From NCBI GenBank assembly GCA_003833135.1, contig QZLH01000045.1, positions 82,508 through 120,320 on the forward strand: DNA of 37,813 nt, read 5' to 3'. Positions within the stretch are counted from its first letter, which is position 1, and every line of letters starts with the position of its first letter. Source of the stretch: Oehlia diaphana. Lineage: Eukaryota > Glomeromycota > Glomeromycetes > Glomerales > Glomeraceae. Below the pieces are notes generated by a model. The model was not told the DNA's origin. It ran no database searches and saw nothing but the letters and a program-made list of their open reading frames with translations. Of this stretch, positions 1 to 10,059 are shown one piece after another. The position numbers were made by a program, and so were the translations under genes.

Positions 1-30
1 ATAATTTTATATGTAATGACAATAAGTAAC

Positions 31-609
31 AGGTTATGCCTTACGGTGTCCAGTCCGATGATCTTTCTGAGTCCAGTCATGTCAATTTTTAGCACAGTCA
101 TGTGAATTTGGGTCTGGATCATCGGACCTTGCGGTCCAATGATTCGCTTAAAAATTACTTGGGTCCGATTGATTATAGAGCTTGATCTACACGATTTTTT
201 TTTACTGTTCGCTTAGTTATTATAAAAAAAAAATTTTTTTACTATTAATATTTAATGAGATAATGGTTTTAGTAATGATATAGTATAAATTGCTAGGAAC
301 CTCTTGTTTCAATAAATTAAGATGAAATTAATTTTTGTTAAAGTTTTTAACCATTTTATTGTAAAAATAATGTTTATTTCAATCTACAACTAATAATTTT
401 GAAATACAAGAAAAAATATCGTTCATGTAAATTTAGTTCGGTCCGATTGATCAAAATCACAGGACTCGGCACAGTTAATTCAGTCTGATGGTAGCGAAGT
501 CCGATCAAAGTTTAAATTCAGTCTGCATCAAAATTCACATGACTGTGCTAAAAATTGACATGACTGGACTCAGAAAGATCATCGGACCGGACTCAGTAAA
601 GATATACTC
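31..609. mobile_element. Foldback (Mutator-like) MITE
   Basis: The sequence 53-109 is repeated perfectly in inverted orientation at 531-587, giving 57-bp arms. Weaker matching continues outward for 22 bp on both sides, through TTAC/GTAA blocks. The element is bracketed by the 9-bp direct repeat ATAAGTAAC at 22-30 and 610-618. Long inverted repeats with a 9-bp target duplication are the known signature of Mutator-like elements. No transposase frame lies inside, so it is non-autonomous. The interior is AT-rich with scattered GTCCGAT words that partly extend the inverted symmetry. Confidence 0.85.
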
Positions 610-619
610 ATAAGTAACC

Positions 620-1474
620 CATCAGTTATATAATGAACCCATCAACTGAGCTTAAATATTAATTGGCTTGATTTTTCCAATCAGCCGATATGATAACGTT
701 CAATAAAAACAAAAAATTTTTATATTACAATTGATCAACTGATTATGATTTATTGTATTACACGGTGTTGTTATACATACATCGATCCTACTCTGATATT
801 TCTAAGCCACTGATGATAGAGATTTCTTCTTTTTCTTTTCTCCGTCATGGTAAATTGATATTATTCGGGATCAACTACGAGATATGCATTTTGAGCCTTA
901 TAATTTCCAATGTAAACATTAACACTGTTTGTATTTCTTCCAACAAACTCTTGAAGTGTCTTTCTCTATTCCAGTTGTCACCTGCATTGATTTCGATCAC
1001 GTGCAACCAATCATTTTTGTTGTTTTATTACCATCATTAGACTCTCGGAGTATAAATTAACCGGCCAATTTTATTATTGGTTGACACAACGATCGTCGCC
1101 TCAAATCTCGAGTTTTCGACTCGGAAATTTTTTTTCTTCCAGAACAAATCAACAGATTGTATATTTAACCGCTTTTTCTTGTCAAAGTTTTCAAATATTA
1201 TGTTCCAATCTTTACAACCGATAACAACCTTAATAGTATAAATATCTTTAATCTCAAGTCTTTACGATCGATAACAACCTTGATAGCATAAATATATTTA
1301 ATCTCAAGTTCTCAACTTCTGAGTCTCAGCAAATTGCGTAATTTCCAAAGATATTGTCATATTACTTTGATCATACCTCATTCTTTTTAGCATTATGAAA
1401 AGTTCTTAAAGTATGGCTTTGATAATTAATGGAAGCTTTATGGTTACATAAGTCGATGTGGATACAACACCTCT
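620..1474. other. No supported gene; ambiguous short frames
   Basis: AT-rich DNA. A plus frame at 753-1040 opens only on TTG. The opposite strand is open at 875-1027 (51 codons) with a more hydrophilic composition containing NDWLHVIEINAG, which looks more like a decayed exon than the plus frame does. Neither has flanking support. At 1222-1245 and 1264-1287 there is a short direct repeat built on CGATAACAACCTTRATAG. Confidence 0.3.
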
Positions 1475-1645
1475 TGGGACCATATGTATAATTTACAAAA
1501 TAGTGCATTTAAAGAGGTTTGCATTTATAGAGGTAAAATAGTTAGAGATCATATAAGCTTGGGACCGAACCAGAGGGTACATTTGAGAGGGTATACATGT
1601 TGGGTGCAATTATGGAGAGTGCAATTATAGAGGTCTGATTGTAAC
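1475..1645. mobile_element. Possible pogo/Tigger-like transposon end
   Basis: Two diverged copies of an 84-bp unit, each starting TTGGGACC (1475 and 1559), carry repeated words of the form TTATAGAGGT and TGCAATTATAGAGGT. Read on the minus strand the block begins CAGACCTCTATAATTGCAC, which resembles the subterminal repeats of pogo/Fot-type Tc1-mariner elements. No opposite end was found, so this is probably a remnant or solo end. Confidence 0.35.
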
Positions 1646-1971
1646 AAGATCAATACTGATTAGACGAATAAATAATTACAACAAATGATAATGAATATTG
1701 AAGTATTATCATTTTCCTCGCGGCTCTTTATTTTCTTCGAGTTAGTGGTAGGGATAATTTAAGTTAATATTCAAAATTTTCAATAATTTATTTTTGCCGT
1801 TTTTCATGAATTTCTTTCATTTTTTATATTTTAGATAATCCTACTATGGATTTCTTTTATTTTTTTTTTTAAAACAGTTTGTAGAGGTAAATTTGAAGCA
1901 GAGTCTTAAACTTAGTATTTTGTTATCTTTATTTGGATTTTAATGAATATATTTCACAAAGGTTAATTGGA

Positions 1972-2065
1972 AGCGCTCGAGCCGGTTCCTGCATGACTTG
2001 TTCTTGCTCGACTGGGCTCCTGTCCGACTGGCTCCTGCGTGTCGGACTCCTGCGCCAGTTTCTTA
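1972..2065. repeat. GC-rich degenerate short repeat
   Basis: A small GC-rich patch in very AT-rich DNA, built from repeated words such as GACTGGCTCCTG and CGGACTCCTGCG. It has no coherent reading frame. It could be a scrap of a GC-richer gene or a low-complexity repeat. Confidence 0.4.
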
Positions 2066-2352
2066 ACCACTTTACGAGCTCTCAAGTTATAAATTAATCC
2101 TGTAATATTTATCGACTATTTTTATTTAATGAAAAACGCTTTATCATTACTCTTTTTCTGATTTTTAATTGTATTGTGCTTTTTTTTTTAGATATTTTAC
2201 ACATTCCGATCAATGTCCTGTATTGGGAGTTTCGTTAAATGAAGATAATTTAGATCTATGATTTCCTTCTTTTTAATGGATCTTCCGATTTCACACCTTA
2301 TTCAATACATTCTTTTTGAATCACAACGACTAGGTACTGAATAGAGGTTTGA

Positions 2353-2766
2353 CCAAAACATCATCTCACAGGATGTGGAAGATGTAATTCGAAAAAAATT
2401 CAATCCTACGTTTTGATGTCTGTGAATTTCGTGTCAACAAGGTTGCATAGGGAAATCTTTTTAAATTCATGATATGGTGAATGCTGGACAGATTCAACGT
2501 ATGAAAATATGCATAGTATCACTACTACAATTGTTATTGTTAAGGCAATGCAAGCAGTTCGCAAAGAAAATCAACTTTCTCGTCGTTTAATTAGTATCAC
2601 TCCCTCATTAGATTTAGTATTAATTTAGGAGATAATACCTCAATGTATAATCTTAAAATATGGCTTTTCTTATGGTTCGGTACAGCGTGCCATCCTGTCT
2701 ATTAAAGATCTATTTCAGAATATGGCTTTTTTTATAGTTCGGAACAACCCTTCTATCAACAACTAA
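2353..2766 (+). pseudogene. Decayed coding region, family unknown
   Basis: One reading frame stays coding-like for about 137 codons but is broken by TGA at 2470-2472 and TAG at 2626-2628. Visible pieces include a Cys-Gly-Arg-Cys knuckle preceded by two His (HHLTGCGRCNS), then YGECWTDSTYENM, then a basic stretch (MQAVRKENQLSRRLIS), and, after the second stop, YGFSYGSVQRAILSIKDLFQ. Amino-acid usage and absence of homopolymer bias support former protein-coding status. I do not recognise the family. With the fragments just downstream it may be one ancient gene or a decayed transposon. Introns could in principle explain the stops, but no good splice sites flank them. Confidence 0.45.
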
Positions 2767-2986
2767 GATAACCAAAAAATTAAGAAATAACCAAATACTG
2801 GGCATAAATAGTGACAATAATTTCACTGATTTTTTCAAAGTGTATTTTGGGTTAAGCTACATCAGTATTACATCTTGGTACATTTCAGCAACCCATTCTC
2901 CTCGAGATTTGAGTCATGAACCACAGAACAACTAATACAGCTCATGGATACATTTTAAGTTGTATGTCTCTAAAAGTATAAGATAA

Positions 2987-3157
2987 CTGATTCGGGTTCA
3001 GCCAATATTTATTGGAGATAGTGCTTACGAAGCCATTGATGTTCTATCCTCTGATGAACGTAAAAGGTCCACTCTTCCTAATTACAAGATCGCGCACTCT
3101 GCAACTGTAAACGCTATTTATGGTATTCTAAAGTGGCATCTCCATTTCCAAAGATGA
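2987..3157 (+). pseudogene. Coding-like fragment, 56 codons
   Basis: Open between TAA at 2984-2986 and TGA at 3155-3157, without a start codon near its left end. The translation contains FIGDSAYEAIDVLSSDERKR and ends with YGILKWHLHFQR, a balanced, protein-like composition. It lies in a different frame from the 2353-2766 relic but on the same strand, so it may be a further piece of the same decayed gene. GDSAY recalls DDE-type transposases superficially; that is not enough to assign it. Confidence 0.4.
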
Positions 3158-3288
3158 AAATTATTTAGAGAATGCACGAATGCGAACGCACATATGATGC
3201 AGATATAAAATCAAGTGTTAATTATGGCTGAAATTGTAAATGGCCGAATTCGAAGCAACCAGTGAATGCATTATAAACAGATTCTATA

Positions 3289-3390
3289 ATAGTTACTGGA
3301 TGGTGTGCTGGTGCTCTACCCGCTGGTGATGGAAGATCAAAAGATCATATTTCCGTCGATATGAGGTCAAAAATAATTATCAATACTTGA
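3289..3390 (+). pseudogene. Short coding-like fragment
   Basis: About 33 codons open to TGA at 3388-3390, reading TGWCAGALPAGDGRSKDH and onward. Same strand as the two relics upstream and plausibly part of the same dead locus. Function unknown. Confidence 0.3.
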
Positions 3391-3488
3391 ATCCTTGAAT
3401 CTTGATTACATTTTCCATCAGATTTTGGTCATTTGTTGCTACACGACATAATCTAACTTTGGCTGTTATTTTGTCGACGGAATGAGTG
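3357..3488 (+). repeat. Diverged direct repeat, copy 1
   Basis: Shares with 3836-3976 an ordered series of words (GAGGTCAAAA, CTTGATT, TTTTCCATCAG, TTTGTTGCTACA, GGCTGTTATTTTGTCGA). The second copy lies about 480 bp downstream in the same orientation. Confidence 0.6.
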
Positions 3489-3505
3489 TTTATATTTTAC
3501 ACTTG

Positions 3506-3798
3506 TTAGATTCTAATTTTGTTGAGAGAATCAAGAAACACAACTTCTAAAGTGGCGGGTGCGTGAATAGTCGCGTTTAGTGAGGAGATATCCGGAGGAG
3601 TAAGCTCAACGGAAACCGGCTGGTGAGAAGTTGTGTCAACATCATGTGTAGTTCTGGAGCAGGAGGAGTGGTCTAAAGCAAAAACTATAGTTAATTTTTT
3701 CGACACGCTGATCGCGTTATAAAGTAGTGATATATTTTGAGTGGCCCTTTCTATCACTCGGGTATTTTGGAATTTTAATTGCCCTTCCGACAAACCCT
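3506..3798 (-). CDS. Putative terminal exon, hypothetical protein
   Basis: A minus-strand frame of about 97 codons ending at TGA-free DNA until the stop at 3506-3508. It has no ATG near its upstream end. Instead the frame is closed by TAA at 3803-3805 and preceded by AACTAG, a plausible intron acceptor, so it is more likely a last exon than a whole gene. The translation is hydrophilic, Ser/Thr rich in its second half (for example TTHDVDTTSHQPVSVELTPP), with no Cys cluster, signal peptide or membrane segment. It is notably less AT-biased than its surroundings. It lies between the two copies of a direct repeat. No family recognised; it may be a relic. Confidence 0.4.
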
Positions 3799-3835
3799 CT
3801 AGTTATTTCCTGTTTGCTAAGTCGAATAATTTCCA

Positions 3836-3976
3836 TGATTTGAGGTTAAAAGTTTCAAGATGGTGAATCTGATTTTACCATCAGGATGAATCTGGATTTC
3901 AACTTCCATCAGGATTTAGGTACATTTGTTGCTACATGAAAAATCCCATATTAGCTGTTGTTTTTATCGATGAAAA
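3836..3976 (+). repeat. Diverged direct repeat, copy 2
   Basis: Partner of 3357-3488 (GAGGTTAAAA, CTGGATT, TTCCATCAGGATT, TTTGTTGCTACA, AGCTGTTGTTTTTATCGA). Together they bracket the minus-strand exon-like frame at 3506-3798. Confidence 0.6.
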
Positions 3977-4121
3977 TAATCACGCAACAAATACATTTTT
4001 TAGAAATTTATTTTGACTTCCCATGAATACGAGATCTGGTTTAGAAACAATATTGGTTCTAGGAAATCAAAGAAAATTGGATATCTTAATTCTTTAGATA
4101 ATCAGTAATTTCTCCACAATA

Positions 4122-4240
4122 GCATGCGATGATGTATATTTTTTAGATATTTAGTGAGGAATCAAATTAATTGAAAAAAGACATGTGATGATATATATTT
4201 TTTAGATTTTTAGTGAGGAATCAAATTAATAGAAAAAAAA
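4122..4240 (+). repeat. 59-bp tandem repeat, two units
   Basis: Units start at 4122 and 4181 (CATGCGATGATG / CATGTGATGATA). Both contain TTTAGTGAGGAATCAAATTA followed by an A-rich tail. Identity is high apart from a few substitutions. Confidence 0.8.
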
Positions 4241-4623
4241 TATCAGATTTTAGAGAGCGAGATAATTTAAAAATTGTCAATAAATAAATTATTCAAATTT
4301 TATTTGAACTTAAGTTCATCTTTTCATTTAATCAAAAGTTTTATTTAAATAAAATCAACTTTACAAACTTTACAATTTTTAAATTGTTACAAAAAAAAAA
4401 AAATTTCGTACTCGTTCATGTTTAAGATAGAATAAATCAAACCCAAATCAATTAATATGTGTATAAATTTACATGTTTAAATCTATCTAAATAACGAAAA
4501 ATATCAACGCAAAATATTTCTTCCAGAACGTTCATCTGTTGCTGTTTCGTGATCGTAGGGAATAACGTATAACTTATATAAGAAAAAAGAATTGTAATAT
4601 AAAAATGAATCTAAAAATCGAAT

Positions 4624-4935
4624 TTACAAATTAATATTAAAGTTTTTACAAACTGAAAACAAACAATCATGACATTTAAATAACGTACCAGCGTCACAGC
4701 TAATACAACCTTTATAAACGTCAACGTCATCAGAAGTCGTAGAGTTCCTTGATTTTTTGTGGAGATTGAATGAATAACAATCGAATTTTGAATCATGAAA
4801 AGTTATGTGAGCTAAATGCCCATTGTAGACGTTTAGTCTAAATGATATTTCACAGAGTTCGGGAGGGAGATAGTCATTTTTCCTCCCTATGATGCAAGGA
4901 AGTAAAGGGTAAGCTAAATGCCTATTTTTAGGCAT
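4624..4935 (-). CDS. Hypothetical Cys-containing protein, 103 aa
   Basis: This frame starts at a true ATG (4935-4933) and runs 103 residues. The first half is neutral with several Pro (LAYPLLPCIIGRKNDYLPPE). The second half has an acidic/hydroxyl patch (STTSDDVDVY) followed by a Cys cluster, C-x2-C-x7-C-x2-C-x4-C, at residues 79-98, which could bind zinc. There is no signal peptide or membrane helix. A TATA-like word (TTATACATAG, minus strand) lies about 30 bp upstream of the ATG. The start codon lies in the right arm of a perfect 11-bp hairpin (4914-4939). No family recognised. It could be an exon of a longer gene or a relic; the overlapping 4611-4796 frame is a shadow. Confidence 0.4.
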   Translation of the reverse strand: MPKNRHLAYPLLPCIIGRKNDYLPPELCEISFRLNVYNGHLAHITFHDSKFDCYSFNLHKKSRNSTTSDDVDVYKGCISCDAGTLFKCHDCLFSVCKNFNINL

Positions 4936-4939
4936 TTAG
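4914..4939. repeat. Perfect hairpin over a start codon
   Basis: CTAAATGCCTA and TAGGCATTTAG form 11-bp perfect arms around a TTTT loop. CTAAATGCC also occurs at 4812-4820 in the same orientation. The right arm contains the ATG of the minus-strand 103-aa frame, so a transcript could fold there. A coincidental repeat is equally possible. Confidence 0.7.
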
Positions 4940-7910
4940 TCCAATACTTCTCGTTGCATTTTTCTATGTATAAGTACTATCTTCTTGTTCACAAAGAGGT
5001 ATTGTCTTTAGTCTGTAGGTGATGAAAATGAATATTTTGTAATCCATTTGATATTCCTTTGATCCAATCCGAATTTTTTTTCAGTTGGACTTTATCTTTA
5101 ATCCATTCGAAGATTAATTTGTTATTTTAGTTGTTTGTCCAGCAGCTGAACCAATTGTACAAATTGTACAGTGTATTTTTTGGCGTTCTTGAAAATTACC
5201 TATTCATAATTAGAGATCGTTTCAGTTAGTTTTAGTCACGAAAAAAAAATGAAAAACGTTTTAAAAACGTAAAAAACTTGCATAATTCTATTATTAATCA
5301 TTCAAACTTAAATTAGCGCTTGTTAGAAAACCAATTAAACGTTAAAAAAAAGCGACAACTACAAAATTACGTTTAAAAAAATCGCGATAGATTATTGACA
5401 GATTATCAAACTAGCACGTGCACTCGTGTTGCTTCATTTATTGTTAAAAATTTCAATCAAGTATGTTTGTATTAAATGTATAAAATGAAATATCTGCATC
5501 TCAGAACGTGGAGATTTTTAAAAAACAAAATTTTAATCATAAACGAGAGATGTCTACCCATTTGATTTTCATCAATTTTTTTTTTACCATACCCAAAATA
5601 GTTAAGATTAACCCAAATTGAAGTAAGAAATCTTATGAAAGTAGTCTACAATTCTATAATTCTACAATTATTTTTTAAAAACACATTATTAATAAAATTT
5701 TTTTCCCACCGAGATCAGGATATAGGACAAAATTATATTCATTCAATTTGAAATATGCACAATTTTTTTTAAAGATCATTAAGATAAAACGAATATTTCA
5801 AACTTTAATTTATTTTTTTTCGTAGAAATACCAAGAACCTACATGCGTTGAATAATTTTGGTTAACATTTTTTTTTTATCAATCAAAAAATTCAGAATAT
5901 TTAATTATGGCTTGCGGAAAGGAATATCCAAATTAGTTTAAAGTATACTTTTTTAAACTCTAAATGAATTGAAAAACAGTTAGTTACCATGTATTTTACG
6001 TTATTTGTAAATCAATTACTTTTTTGTTCAAATCTTTTATTTGGTATCGGAGAAACTCCAAGATCACGTTAATTCTTTACTTTTTATTTACAAATAAATC
6101 TTTTCATTTGAAAAAAATAGAATTCTGCTTAACCAAAATAATTATATCCTTAAAAAAAACAAAAAAAAAAAATTTAATTTTAAATTTTTTTTTTTTTGTG
6201 AACCGTGAACCACAATTTAATTTTGGATATTTGGCGTGATATGAAGTTGTAGGTATCAAGTTTTTTTTAAATTTTTTTTTTATTTTTATTCTACCCCCAA
6301 AAATGAAATCTTTTAGGAAAAGCGTATATTATAAATGGGGTGATATGTTGTATATTAAAATTATATTAAGCATTCGTAGGAAAGAATTGTTATAAAAAGA
6401 CGCATTAATTTCCCAAATTCCAAAATACAAAAAAAAACCAATTAAATTAATAATGATTCATGACTTTTCTTCCCCTCATGTCGATATATATTTGTAACTA
6501 CAAACAATTAAACCGATTTTTATATTTAATTTTTTATATATATATTTTTCCCCTACAAATATTATCGTCATGTTTAAATCATCAAATTCATCACCCTTAA
6601 AAATCATCAAATTACGTTACCTTTAAATTATCACAACCTGATAACCACGTATTATTTATTTATTGTGTATTACAACTCGCGTATTATCTATTCATGATTA
6701 TCTCGTTTTTATCGTAAATAATCTATGGAACCGTCAAGGTAATTGGGGCACAGCCATTGTTTAGCTATTTTGCCATGTGCCCCACTTTCCTCGGTGGTGG
6801 ATCCCGGCCTCCGCCGATTAAGATTTAAAATAATTAAGATTTTGAAATTTGCCAGATTTTTTTGCGACATCTAAAATGGTTTTAAGAGGTTAAAATACGA
6901 CTTTTTTTTTTTTTTTTTTGAGATAAAGTAATTTCTGATTTCTCTCATGTTATAAAAATTATTTATTTCAAATCATATTGATTATTATTATCATTATCAT
7001 TACTTCAGTTAATGTTTAAAACACGGATTAATTTTTTTTTTTTTTATTAATTTTGCTTTTCGTTAATTTATTAATTTTTTTCACGTGTGTCTTTTTTTTT
7101 CTTTTCTTTTTCGTAATTTTGTCACTCTTATTTTTATATTCGAAAACCGAAACTCTTTTAAAATTATCTTTCGATGGTTTTTTTTTTAATTATATATTCG
7201 TTTTTCCGTAAAATCGACCACTCGTTAATAAAATAATGAATCGACCACTTTTTTTTACTAAAATAATAAATCGATTAATATACATAATATTTTTTACTTG
7301 TGTTTAAATGTATTTACGGTATACAAATGAATAATTTTAATTTTATTTATCGCGCGTATTATTTAAAAATTACTACTAACAAATGATTCTCATAATGTGG
7401 AGATATGTAGAAAGGGATTTCTCGTATATAATCGTGTAAATTATTTTTTTTTAAAAAAAAAAGCGGAGCATACCTTTGAATAGGAGATATAATATAAATT
7501 TGAAACTCAGAAGAGTAAGTATTTTTTTGTCGCGACCTTACATGTTTTACTGTTAAATCATAAAATAGTACGTGGCCATTTCACCAATCAATGAAGGTCC
7601 CTGTAACGACGGTTGTTGTTTAAAAGCGGAAAGGTTTGGATTAAAAAGGGAAGGTTAAAATTTAGATGCTAAATTAGTGTAGAAGTATGCATTTTGAAAA
7701 CAACGTTAACGTCAATGTTAGCTTTTATGTCGAAATGACCCACTACCCATTTGATCATTTGATACAATTATCTTTTTTTCGTTGAAGAATGTGGAATAGA
7801 AATAATTTATATGTAATGAACTCGCTAAATCATTCATTAGATATGTATCATCACGATATCACTAAAATTATGATAAATTTAAATATTATTTGCATACAAT
7901 TTATTATATG
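4940..7910. other. AT-rich gene-poor stretch
   Basis: Nearly 3 kb of A/T tracts with no coding frame that looks real. The plus frame at 6024-6239 is driven by poly-A/T and is rejected. Only one notable object stands out, the GC-rich island at 6743-6823. Long T runs (for example 6901-6920) may make this hard to assemble. Confidence 0.6.
6743..6823. other. GC-rich island with nested inverted repeats
   Basis: An abrupt GC-rich patch inside very AT-rich DNA. GGGGCACA (6746-6753) pairs with TGTGCCCC (6776-6783), and TCGGTGG pairs imperfectly with CCGCCGA further right. It could be a transposon end or a regulatory hairpin. It lacks tRNA boxes and has no reading frame. Confidence 0.4.
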
Positions 7911-7911
7911 A

Positions 7912-8020
7912 TTTAAGTCCATTGACCCCAGTGTGAAACATGGGTATGGTTTAAGTCCCATTGAACCCCGGTGAGAAACACGGGTATGGTTTAAGTCCAT
8001 TGACCCCGGTGCGAAATCCC
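7912..8020 (+). repeat. Tandem repeat, about 39 bp, 2.8 units
   Basis: Units begin TTTAAGTCC at 7912, 7950 and 7990, each followed by CATTGA(A)CCCC, GTG and GAAA. The third unit is truncated. The minus-strand frame 7851-8039 merely translates this repeat (recurring GSMDLNH) and is not taken as a gene. Confidence 0.85.
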
Positions 8021-8128
8021 TAAATGAAAAATCTCGCAAATTATTGAGTGGTGAATTATTAACTTTTAATAATTCATCCCCAGTAGGTAATACTTTAACT
8101 TTTGTTGTAAGTATTTTTAGGGTTATAA

Positions 8129-8310
8129 CTTATAAAAAAACATCTTAGAAACCTTAGAATAAAAAAATCTTAGAAATAAAAAAATCTTATAAATAAATAA
8201 AAAAAACCATCTTAGAATAAAAAAACATCTTAGAAATAAAAAAAAACATCTTATAAATAAATTACTTAAAAATTCTATAAATAAAAATTTATCTTAGAAA
8301 TATAAAATAT
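8129..8310 (+). repeat. Degenerate AT-rich tandem repeat
   Basis: About nine imperfect copies of a roughly 20-bp word of the form CATCTTAGAAATAAAAAAA or its TTATAAATAAA variant. A diverged satellite-like tract. Confidence 0.7.
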
Positions 8311-9093
8311 TAATTATCTTAAATAAATATATAATATTTTAATTTGAATCATATAAATTACCATAACTTATTATTAATTGGAATATATTCCCCTTGTTGT
8401 AGTTATTTGAGAATGAACATCAATACTTGTGTTATCTCTGGTCATACCGAAGCAATCCGCAAGTTGAACCGCTATGTAAACATTTTAAAAAATATTCATA
8501 CGGCTTTTTTTTATAATTTGTTATTTAACGCCTACTTGTTAAATAATCTTGATAATAATATACTCATCAGATATGTCGTTAAAAATTTAATTCTGGTATA
8601 AAGCCAATTTTTCTTACAAAATATCCCGAATATAAACTGATTTATACTTGCTATACTCTTGCTATACGGTATTTACATCGTTATATAGAACGCATATAAT
8701 ATCTCTCTGTACTTATAAACGTTTAATATTATATAACAAATGTTCACACTTTCACTTAATTCATCATCATCGACAGGATAAGTGAAACAATTTTAAGACG
8801 ACACGGAAAATGTCGCAATTTACGCATTACGAAGCTGAAATCCTTTGTTAAACTTTGAACATATTCATAAATTTAGACAAATCCGTTAAGTCCGACATTA
8901 TAAATGTAAATAGCGGAAATGGGAGAAAAATATACGCAAAAAAGCGCGTAAGAAAATTAAAGAAGGAAATGTTTTACTTTTGCATATTTTTTTTTTTTTC
9001 TCTAAACATAACGCCATATGGTAAGGGATTAAATACCATTTTTAATTTTAATTAATTAGAGAATGTACAATCTAATTACCAAATAAACTATTA
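8311..9093. other. No supported gene
   Basis: AT-rich. The plus frame 8344-8601 has no ATG at its left end and the opposite strand is equally open (a minus ATG with MTRDNTSIDVHSQ), so neither is accepted. The 8855-9055 frame is lysine-rich low-complexity translation. Confidence 0.4.
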
Positions 9094-9840
9094 TTGAGGT
9101 GTGCATATCAAACCCTTGAAATGATGATGACAAAATGTCTAATCTATATGCGTTTTCATTCATAGCTAACATATGTACAGTATGTAGATCTGTGCGATGA
9201 CGCACCAAAAATTAACGTTAAAATTTTTATTGATCGTCACGAAAAGAAATTTCACAATTTTTAAGTAAATTTTTTCTTATTTTATTCTAGGAAAAAGAAA
9301 TAATTTATCTAAATTTGTTCATATTGACTATTTTGTATATATTATCATTTTATGTTAGTATTTTTTTTAAAAAAAAAAATTTAAATGAAAAGATCGTCGT
9401 TAAAAAAAGAATTCATTTAAACAAAAGTTGCTATAGTAAATGTTATTTTTGAACTAGCTGAAATCAAAATTCTCGTGACACTTATGCATGAGAAAAAAAA
9501 ATTTGATTTTTTATTAAAAAAACTAAAAATAGATATTTTTTTATAATAATGATAGATTATTTTTTTTTTTGTTTTTGAACTTTATTTTATTATTTCTTTA
9601 TTGTCAAAAATCAAAAAAAAAGGGAAAAATACCGGCCTGCATTACTTTAATTTTCCTGATTTTTTAAATGAATTTAAAATTCATGTGAATTTCGATTGAT
9701 AAATATATTATAACCTAGTAATCGTAGTAACAACAATCAGTATATACATTTAGAATAATGAACTTACCTTACGGACAATGTTTCCAAATTAGATTTTTTG
9801 GGGGCAAAATTTTATCAACATATTGTTTATATTATTTATT
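9094..9840 (+). repeat. Dispersed repeat family, copy 1
   Basis: This opening block of the duplication recurs at 13652-14445 and, more diverged, at 24450-25160. Shared landmarks are TTTGAACTAGCT, the TTCTCRTGACAC word, long A/T tracts, a GGCCTGCATTA motif (9634-9644 here) and a final T-run plus GGGGCAAAATTT word. It may be the body of an old transposon. No coding frame is visible. Confidence 0.6.
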
Positions 9841-10000
9841 TATATTATTCATTTGTATTATTTATTTGTATTGTTTATTTGTATTATGTATTTATTTACA
9901 GTATATTATTTATTATTTATATTATTTATTTGTATTATTTTATTTATATTTTTTATTTATAGTATTATTTTTATTTATATTATATGTTTATACTTTATAC
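9820..10000 (+). repeat. TTATTTGTA/TTTATATTA microsatellite
   Basis: Interrupted runs of TTATTTATATTA and TTATTTGTATTA. Two overlapping plus frames (9758-10003, 9823-10056) are only the translation of this tract (Leu/Ile/Tyr/Phe) and are rejected. A shorter, altered version is at 14731-14795 in the right copy of the duplication. Confidence 0.85.
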
Positions 10001-10059
10001 TAGTAGTAATTTGCATTAGGCATGATATTGAAATGATTAATCAATTCTTTTGTTAATTC

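Noticed and set aside
2353..2766. Reassigned stop codons (alternative genetic code)
   Set aside because: All three stops interrupt relics while the intact F-box and secreted genes use the standard code without internal stops.
7912..8020. CRISPR-like array
   Set aside because: Units are contiguous with no spacers, and the DNA is eukaryotic.
7851..8039. Minus-strand 62-aa frame with repeated GSMDLNH
   Set aside because: It is the translation of the 39-bp tandem repeat.
9758..10056. Two hydrophobic frames resembling membrane proteins
   Set aside because: They only translate the TTATTTGTA microsatellite; the right duplication copy does not keep them.
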